From Sistotremastrum niveocremeum HHB9708 (Eukaryota; Basidiomycota; Agaricomycetes; Sistotremastrales; Sistotremastraceae), in the NCBI GenBank assembly GCA_001630475.1, contig KV419439.1, positions 173,656 through 202,042 of the forward strand: a DNA stretch of 28,387 nt, read 5' to 3'. The notes under the pieces were generated by a model, which was not told where the DNA came from, did no database searches, and worked only from the letters and a program-made list of their open reading frames with translations. Shown here in pieces: positions 21,342-28,387 of this stretch. Made by a program: the position numbers and the translations under genes. The stretch's first letter is position 1; each line of letters starts with the position of its first letter.

Positions 21342-21540
21342 ATATCTGTTCAAGGGATTGCGAGACCCACGGAAGCAGAAATCCAGGCGAAGTTGGCCGA
21401 ATTTGCAGGGTTTGGATCATCATGATCAGTATCCGCCGCATGTACGTTTACGCTCGTTCTATGATCTTGAAGATCCTCTAATTGATCTTCGGCGTTCGTT
21501 TTGACTACTTCCCTTTGTAGTCGATGTCTCCTCTTCCATT
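21342..21540 (+). pseudogene. Relic of an unknown duplicated gene, copy a (segments L2 and L3)
   Basis: Homologous to 26963-27150. It follows a CAG acceptor (21339-21341) and reads ISVQGIARPTEAEIQAKLAE, then, after a frame change near 21415, DQYPPHVRLRSFYDLEDPL, a TGA near 21502, then PFVVDVSSSI (21511-21540). The last segment differs from the other copy at 3 of 30 bases, all in third codon positions. Family not recognised. The frame change and stop suggest that this copy is dead. Confidence 0.5.
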
Positions 21541-22011
21541 CATGTGACTACCATTGATATCTTCCACAGATATCATCATTGCCGCCATTGTCAACTGAAC
21601 AAGACCCCATCATATTGCTTGCGCGTTCTGTGGATTGGACACATCAAATTACTGCCATCCCTACAATCTTTGACTCAACAACATCTCGACATCTATGCTC
21701 GCGTGATCATGTCCTTGTCATCTGGCCCCAAAGATTTATTCAGACACCGGTAAGCACTCCACCTTGTCCAATTCTCTCCAACATTACATTCCTCACTCAC
21801 AGCTTCTGCCAGCTCACTGCGCATCTCTCAGTTTTCGCGATGTCTGGATCGCAAGACACATTTAGTCGAAGCGGATTTCTCATTACGTCTTGTCTCCCGG
21901 TGCGACATCTTGCAGTTTACAGTCAGTATCATTCTTCGAACAGAAAATCGCTTCCTGACGCACTTCTATCCGCTTTAGATTTCATGGGTAACAGACGATT
22001 TGCAGAAGATC

Positions 22012-22690
22012 ATTCCGATCATAGCATTACGAAGACCCATATCCGCTGAGAGATCGGCTAATCAATTCGTTTTCGACAGTCTTCGACATACATGCTGCGG
22101 TTGACTTCATTCCTGCTGTTGGATAAAATACTTTCGCAAGATTTCCAAGCTTTTCCACGTTACTACCCGTAGTACCTGACACGGTGTTACACCAGTTCAT
22201 CCAACGCAAAAGGAACAATTCTGCGATGAAATGGCTCTTTCATCTAATCATGCCGAGTTTCGTCAGATTGATCGAGAGAGCGGAGCACCCTCAAACACCG
22301 AGCAACCTATGAAAAATGTATAAGTCTGGCAAACTTCAGCGCGGAAGATGCAATCTGACGACGTCTCTGTTGGAATGGTGCCATCCAGGATTCCAGGGAA
22401 CATGCTGAGACCAGTGCTCAGACCATGAGGCACGAACAGAGGGAGACAATATTCGAGAGGCAATTGCCTGAGATATCCGTGGACTTGAAACTTCTGATGA
22501 CTGAAAATCATATCTGTCGAATGTGATAGTAAGAAGAAAGCAGATGAGTTGGATTTGTTGATAAAGGATGAAATTCCGATCAGTGGGAGGGCAGGCCTAT
22601 CGAAGCAAAATAGGCGCCGGCACATCCTTAGCACCACCCACCACCAGATTCAGGACTAGAGCACGAAAGACATGATGCACGCACAGCACA
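22012..22690. repeat. Segmental duplicate, downstream copy
   Basis: Diverged, partly deleted copy of 17304-18300 (see anchors there). Among the differences, it carries an extra 13-15 bp (CAGTGCTCAGACCAT) near 22415-22430. The frame that is open in the upstream copy (17402-17668) is interrupted here. Confidence 0.75.
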
Positions 22691-24299
22691 AGTTCATGCC
22701 ATTTGCTTCTTCAATAACCGCCTTCTATGTACCGGCATCGTTCATCTCAAGCTCTGACTGATGGGCTTGGAATGCTTCCTTTCGACATCGACGTCACTGT
22801 CTACTGCACAATATGTCACCCTTTGCTTCGAGTATCACTGCGAGAGTTTGTTACTGTCTGCAGTGATATATCAAATGGTAAGGTCTCTTAAGCTCCTGAT
22901 TTACTCGTTTACTCACCTTGGACTAGTCTGCGTAGGTCAAGTCCGTCGCCGCATTGGTTCAGTGTTCTTATGGTCGCTTCGCTATAAGGGTGGCCATGAA
23001 TCAGACAGAAAGGAAGATCACGGGTGATGATAGAACCTTGCGAGCAATGAAACTCATCTAACGGTTGCTGAAGGTGCGTCGTCTTCTTATCGCTGACCTG
23101 CTCGAGTTCTAATTCGTTTGATTAATCGAGCTCAGAGTCCACCATAAACTTTCTTCTTGCTGTTTCACCACAGATCCTCTCTCTCCTCACAATACGAACA
23201 CTCCCTCTTGTCGTCTAAGATGAGCCGTGGATCTCTATTACTGCTCTGCCATCTTTTGTCCCAAGACCCCCCTCTATCTCGTTGTCTTCGCTCAATTCTA
23301 TGCAATAGCCAGCACACTGACCCTCAACGTACACAATAGCCCAACTATCTTGATTTAGAGATAATCCATTCGCCTATCTCTCTCCGCTGCCTTCTCTTGT
23401 GCCATTACATCCATCGTCTCCGCCATTCCGGTAGCACGAAGAACGAACATGGCATTACATACATTGCTCACCCCTGTATTCTTATATTCAGATGCTCTCT
23501 CTTCCGTTCTTTCCACCGCCGTCATTTCCATCGTCCCTGTCCCTCTCCTCTCGTTTGCCCTCCACCATAGACGGCACCCGTCAATCATCCTTCGTCTTGG
23601 GTCCTCGTGACCTGATCTCAACTCTCGACCTTCTCTGAACGACCGCCATATTGCCAGTACCACTCGCATGGATCGTGTTCAAGGTTCTTATGGTAAATAC
23701 TTGCCGCTGCAATGATTCTCTAAAACTCACTGATGACATGATGCCTCTGAGTTTTTCATCGAATCCGCCAGTAGTCCTATTCTCGGGCATCAGATGGCGC
23801 GATTGCATCATGTGCCAAGATCTTGTTGATTAAAAAACCTCGCATATTATCCGCATTCCGCAAGATGAAGTGCTTTCGGTGCGTACCGTGAAAGTCTTTT
23901 GGACCAAGGTCACTGACTCAGCCAAGATGTCGCCGCTACGCTTGCCAACGCCACTTCAGAAACTGGTGCTTCCAGTCAAATTTGCTTCTGAAAGAGAGTA
24001 GGATACTTCGGAAGTCAAACGGTGATCTTGTGCGTGCTCTCTTTCGATCGTCTCACTGACTTGATTGACTTGAAGCATGCGTGTACAACCTATCGTACAT
24101 CCCGATCCCGCGTTTTTCGCCTTCCCTTGTCACTCGGTCCCATCCACCCGAGATTTATCGCATCTTGCCGTCAGTCAGTTCCTCTTCGAAATTCTGTGTT
24201 GTCATTGCTCTCGGCGGTGTCTTTGAACGGAAGGTAGGCTGCTTTCAATCTCTCGTACCACTATCGAGCCCTTACAACCCACACAAATCTCCTTAGGAA
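22691..24299. other. Gene-poor region without recognised genes
   Basis: Only short open frames on both strands (longest about 104 codons, minus, 23355-23669). A sequence GTAAATACTTGCCGC (from 23696) weakly resembles the start of repeat L1, so further worn copies of the same duplicated unit may lie here. Nothing else identified. Confidence 0.4.
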
Positions 24300-24336
24300 A
24301 TGCTGCATGTCATCATCAAAGACGAGCATGCAGCAT
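24300..24336. repeat. Perfect 10-bp inverted repeat (hairpin)
   Basis: ATGCTGCATG (24300-24309) and its exact complement CATGCAGCAT (24327-24336), separated by 17 bases. No gene context is recognised around it. Confidence 0.6.
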
Positions 24337-24730
24337 GGTTTGGATTGGGATTGGGATCCTTGCGTTCTGGTCGATGAATGGGGAATCAGGTGTGTGCGTC
24401 ACTTCTATCAGAGCATAAATACTTTCTGATGTGTTATCGTATTGGTCCAATGTCTGTTGTATCCTCCTCAATACTCCTCAGTCCTGCGTCATCTCCCTCT
24501 CCATGTTCGACTTTCCTTGCGACATTCCCCTTTCACTCGGTCCATTCATACCCAAGTCAAACCTCTACCATCCGTTCGATGCATTCCAAGACTCAAGACG
24601 ATCGAAGATTTTGCTACCTCTAGCTAGGTTGTAAATGTTTTGTTGTCTTGCTGCGCGCCTTCGATTTTGCACATTCTTGTTCGCCCCGTGTAACGTTAAG
24701 CATGGATCCTGATGCCCATCTGAGTCTTTT

Positions 24731-25098
24731 GAAATATGATATATTTTGCTGCAATCTTTAAATTGTGATTGAGTTGAGTGACGGTCCGCGAAGTCGAAAA
24801 CACTCCGTTAAACCAAGTCCCACCAGCCCATTGTACATGCGCTGTACACCACGGCACGCGCGCTAGATTCAACGTGATCACGACTACATCAAAGCCGCTA
24901 TTTCAGTCTTGATGTCTTCCATTGCTGTAGCGTCGGATATGAGTCTTTATATCTATGCTGAGTGGGTTTCGAAATATGATGTATTGCTGCGATCTGTAAA
25001 AGTGTGATTGAGATATCTACGAACGCACCTCGAAACTTATAAGTTGGGCCCGTCACGAGTACATCACAACGCGCGCCTATTTTCAACGCGATCACGTT
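24731..25098. repeat. Diverged tandem duplication
   Basis: 24731-24883 is repeated at 24971-25098 in the same orientation. Blocks: GAAATATGAT with TGCTGC and GTGATTGAG (24731-24773 against 24971-25012), and GCGCGC with TTCAACG and GATCACG (24851-24882 against 25064-25096). The copies start 240 bp apart at the first block and about 214 bp apart at the second. No coding function seen. Confidence 0.65.
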
Positions 25099-25109
25099 CA
25101 TTTTACCTT

Positions 25110-25986
25110 CACCTGCTATACGCCGCCTCTCGTTCTCGGGCCTGCCGCAGCGCTCCATCCACCAATCTACACACTCTTACCACACTCTTATCTCAATCGC
25201 CATCAGCCTGGAAGTTATCAACAGGCCTCGTGTTTGGTCAGGCGAAAGAAAATCAGGCGTACCGAGCCAGCCGACGCGGCCGAGGCACATACATGCTGGA
25301 AAAACGAGGATCGTTGTCAGGAGATATCAAGAGAAGGAAAGAGAGTCGTTAAGTATGGTTAAGAATTGGAAAGGAATGGAACATGAGGCTGTAGAGAATG
25401 CGAGTAATGACAGATATCGTACGCTTGATTGTGCTTCAAGTTCATGTCATGTCTGATTTCGTATATAAAGATGAGCTATTGAAGCTATCTAGGCTATCAT
25501 ATCATTGCATTCCCCTCTTCTACGCTGACACTACGCTCCAATCGATCCCTCGGTCATGCTCCATCCCTCGTTCAATCCGTCCACCGATCCTCAACTTTGA
25601 AGGAAGAGGCCTCAATGATTCAGTGAGAAACTGGGGTGGCAAGCGAAGAATTGACGAGGGAGTTAAGAATGGGATCTTTGGCCTTTCGGCTCTAGTCTCC
25701 TTACTCTCATAATTGCCAGCACGTCGAGTCGGTCTGCAAAACTAGCGCTGATCTTTGACTCCGGAATGATGGCTAGCTGTACGGCCGGTCCGTCAACTCC
25801 CTTTGCCCTATCGTTCATTGTTCATGGTCTCTCACTTCTTATCGAGCGAAGATCGTTCTCAGTTCTTGCTTTGTCACCGCTGCGCTAGCTTCCGTCAATG
25901 ATATCTGTTGGCCGCAACCTCAAGTCCAAGGCTGGCTATCATCGCAATGGCCTATGTATTCAATCAGTGCCGGCAAGACAATATCC
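25110..25986. other. Region without recognised genes
   Basis: Open frames of about 100 codons (25008-25352 and 25398-25712, plus) without recognisable similarity. Likely non-coding or decayed sequence. Confidence 0.4.
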
Positions 25987-26138
25987 GTCAGTACTTGCTA
26001 TGGCAGAAAGTCAAAGGATCGCTTATCATCCCGTGCCATACAGTCTCTTCCCAGCTCTTTCCACACGATATCGACAGAGAAGACGCGCAGAAGTAGACGG
26101 GTGGGGAAGTTAAGATTCAGTGTGAGCGGAATATCAGG
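25987..26138 (+). repeat. Repeat family L1, copy b
   Basis: Second of three L1 copies; begins GTCAGTACTTGCTATGGCAG and ends ATATCAGG. Bases upstream of it (near 25970-25986) also resemble those upstream of copy a (ACAATATCC against ACAGTATCC), so the duplicated unit extends to the left. Confidence 0.65.
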
Positions 26139-26472
26139 GTGCAAAAGAAAACAAAAGTGCGTCATCTACCTTCTTTCATCGACCATGCAGATTCAGCGGA
26201 CCCACAGACGAAGACGAACGTGATATTCCATGTACGTCCATTGTTCATCTCAATGCTCTTTGAAACTACGCGCACGAAGATTCGAACAAGCTTCAATCCC
26301 ACAGCAATGATATATCCTTACCCAGCATCGCATCACCACCCCCGCCGCCTGAATTCCGCCTCGAAGGCTGTCATATCCGTCTCTGTTCATCGCGTGGGTC
26401 ATCCTGCGATCTCATTCGCTCATCGTCCGCCATCACACATCGACTTCTTCTGCAATTACTGATAACATGAGT

Positions 26473-26609
26473 GAGTACTTACGATGGCAGGAAGTCAACG
26501 CCTCACTGATGATTCCAGGCCATCCAGCTTTCTATTAAACCTTTTGATGCGAGATTATGGAGACGACGTGTACAGAGAGACTGAGAGTGAGCACGCGTGC
26601 GGTTTCAGG
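26473..26609 (+). repeat. Repeat family L1, copy c
   Basis: Third L1 copy; begins GTGAGTACTTACGATGGCAG and ends GGTTTCAGG. It precedes the L2/L3 relic at 26963 in the same order as copy a precedes 21342. Confidence 0.6.
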
Positions 26610-26962
26610 TGAGTATCTACGCCTATCAGAGGTACAATCCGTCGCTCACTGCTATTTGCCTGTATCTAGACATTCTCTGGACAGCATCGTTATTTATCGT
26701 CCCTTTCCCTGAGGAGTGCCTAGTCCCTTGCCCCATTGTTACCCTCGCCATCCAGTTCCACACTATATGCTTTCAAAATCCTTAATATCTTCCGCTCATC
26801 CGATCCTCTCAACATCAACATCGCCATGCTTCCCACCGCAACTCTCTTTCCAGTCTCCCAGCAACGTCACCATCGAGGCTCGTGACGTGGTGTGTGCATT
26901 ATGGTGCGATCTCCTGTGATTTCTTTCTGGATTACTGATCGCTTATCCCCCATGCTCTCCAG

Positions 26963-27285
26963 ATATATTTCAAGTGATTGTGGACTCAACAGAAGAAGAA
27001 ATGGCGAGGAAATTGACTAAGTCTGAGGGTTCGGATCAGTATGCGCATGTTTCTTTGCGCTCGGTCTGCAGTACCATTAAATATCCGCTAACTGATGGTC
27101 AGACCTCTTTTCGACAACATCCCTTTGTGGTCGACGTCTCTTCTTCCATTGACTACGCCGCCATCGTTGAGTACACGAGACCTGGACGGCATATGCTTGC
27201 CTGCTCCAGGACGCGTTCAATCATTCCATACATCTGGCATGTCTCACCTCTCCAGACATTTACCCTTCTTTGCCGCTTGTTATAG
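26963..27285 (+). pseudogene. Unknown duplicated gene fragment, copy b (segments L2 and L3)
   Basis: A 104-codon open frame after a CAG acceptor (26960-26962): IFQVIVDSTEEEMARKLTKS, then SDQYAHVSLRS and FRQHPFVVDVSSSIDYAAIV, ending at a stop at 27283-27285. It is homologous to 21342-21540 but without frame changes over that part, so it may be an exon of an intact or recently intact gene. I do not recognise the family; no start codon or neighbouring exons could be assigned. It could also be a relic. Confidence 0.45.
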
Positions 27286-27379
27286 ACAGAAGATGTCAAA
27301 TGGAGAAGTATATACGAAGTCGGATGGTGGGCACATTAGAGGAGTACGTACGCTGATCTACTATCTGATGACTCTCTTA

Positions 27380-27413
27380 TGTTTTTTTTTCTTCTTTTTC
27401 TTTTTCCTTCTGG
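27380..27413. repeat. T-rich pyrimidine tract
   Basis: About 34 bases of T with scattered C on the plus strand (TTTTTTTTTTCTTC..., ending TTTTTCCTTCTG). No gene context was assigned; it could be the remnant of a retroposon tail read from the other strand. Confidence 0.6.
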
Positions 27414-28130
27414 GCCAATAAGCTCGTTGTCCTTGGGATGCACTGATCTTGCCCTCTTACGTATAACGGTACATTAGGACTAGCAGCAGAAACCTGTATT
27501 ATCAGATGAACAGACACGGATAATGTAGTAATGGCCGAGTACTAACAATCAAGTCTGGAACATCATTGGGAATCCTGGTGCCCGAAACAACTTGATGACG
27601 TCATTTTTGCCACCACGGCGGTCAATCTGGCACCACCAAGCCTTTGGTTCTCAGCTATCATGGCTGGTCACGTCTTTCATGTTCTTAGCACGCCAATTCC
27701 CACCGTTCAGGTTTGTCGGTGATTCAGAAGCCAAATCAACGCTTAACGCCATCACCCTCGTTCCCGTTAATTGCCCGTACTGTCGATCAGGCCTGGCAAG
27801 TTTGCCATCTCAATGTTCTCTTCCTCTGGCATCAAAACAAATCGTTCCCAAGGTTTGTACAGTGAGTACTGGCTAATACAAAGAGAATGGTGGATGACTT
27901 ACTGACACTCTTCCGTCCTTCAGTGTCGCTTGGGATCTTTCAAGCATCCATGTCTCAGTCTATCATTGTTCGAGGAATTGGGACATTTGTCCCCACTCAG
28001 ATATAAAGCTCACTTATGCTAATATTCAAGATTTCCCATCAGTAGCAATCGTGCATCCTCCCATGGATCAATCGTTGATGGACAATTCATCAGCTACCGA
28101 ACTGAGCGGAGGACTTGGCTTGGGATTAGT
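27414..28130. other. Region without recognised genes
   Basis: One plus frame of 94 codons (27592-27876) ends shortly after a GT(G)AGTACT sequence (27861) that weakly resembles the start of repeat L1. Nothing else identified. Confidence 0.35.
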
Positions 28131-28345
28131 GTTCCAAGGTCCAGTTGCCGTGACCGGTGGCAACCGGCAGTCGCAACCGGACCGTGACCGGACCGCAGTT
28201 GCTGGTCGCCTAGGTTTCTGGAAAATCAGGCAACTGGCAACCGCAGTCATGACCGGTTGTGACCGTGGTCGCAACCGAGGACCCTTAAGGGTCCCCAACC
28301 AGGGTACCCAGAGGGTATTTTGGGTCTCAAATGGGTGTTTATAGT
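28131..28345. repeat. Motif-rich repeat, probable transposon end or MITE
   Basis: A dense series of GTGACCGG, GCAACCGG and related motifs on both strands (28148-28280), followed by a perfect 16-bp palindrome GGACCCTTAAGGGTCC (28279-28294) and GGGTACCC. The alternation of short motifs and palindromes is what subterminal transposase-binding regions look like, similar in style to the GGTACC-rich MITEs at the left edge, though the motif differs. Terminal repeats and target duplications could not be defined because the window ends. Confidence 0.45.
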
Positions 28346-28387
28346 GACATATCTGGTATATATTGGTCTCTATATGCATCTAACATA

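Noticed and set aside
1-28387. CRISPR array, rRNA genes, bacterial operons or viral genes
   Set aside because: No regularly spaced direct repeats, no rRNA-like sequence, and all recognised genes are intron-containing fungal genes.

Overview
The window looks like nuclear DNA of a basidiomycete fungus, most likely an Agaricomycete. The protein-coding genes carry many short introns (about 45-65 nt) with GT(A/G)(A/C)GT donors and (C/T)AG acceptors, and they include an F-box protein of the type common in mushrooms and two copies of a DUF6535-type membrane protein, a family I know from basidiomycetes. No bacterial, viral, rRNA or CRISPR signature was seen.

Left third (1-10,075), the housekeeping part: (i) translation elongation factor 2 on the minus strand (start 3791, stop 232, ten coding segments once the insertion is set aside, 842 aa); (ii) TIM50, the mitochondrial inner-membrane import receptor, on the plus strand (5016-6942, seven exons, 518 aa); (iii) an F-box protein on the minus strand (7241-10,075, five exons, 792 aa). 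EF2 has been hit by short non-autonomous hAT-like transposons (MITEs). One (1025-1306) sits inside a coding exon with a perfect 8-bp target duplication and breaks the frame at codon 630. A second (1622-1911) lies in an EF2 intron with its own perfect 8-bp duplication. The end of a near-identical copy of the second lies at the left edge of the window, just past the EF2 stop.

Middle (11,575-19,600): a decayed DUF6535 gene (11,575-14,756) with two in-frame TAG codons and a frame change, but also a 1.85-kb open 3' part that encodes eight tandem 11-residue repeats running into a membrane segment; then about 2.5 kb of unrecognised sequence; then a second, truncated DUF6535 copy (18,381-19,058) that keeps only its first three exons.

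Right third (19,600-28,387): gene-poor and repeat-rich. It holds an AT-rich island without long open frames, diverged segmental duplicates (17.3-18.3 kb matching 22.0-22.7 kb; 20.6-21.5 kb matching 26.0-27.2 kb), a small tandem duplication near 24.7-25.1 kb, and the start of another motif-rich repeat at the right edge. Some duplicated segments keep a peptide with only synonymous differences, so they appear to be remnants of an expanded gene family I cannot name.

All gene models were built by hand reading of splice sites and protein families recalled from general knowledge; no search was run.
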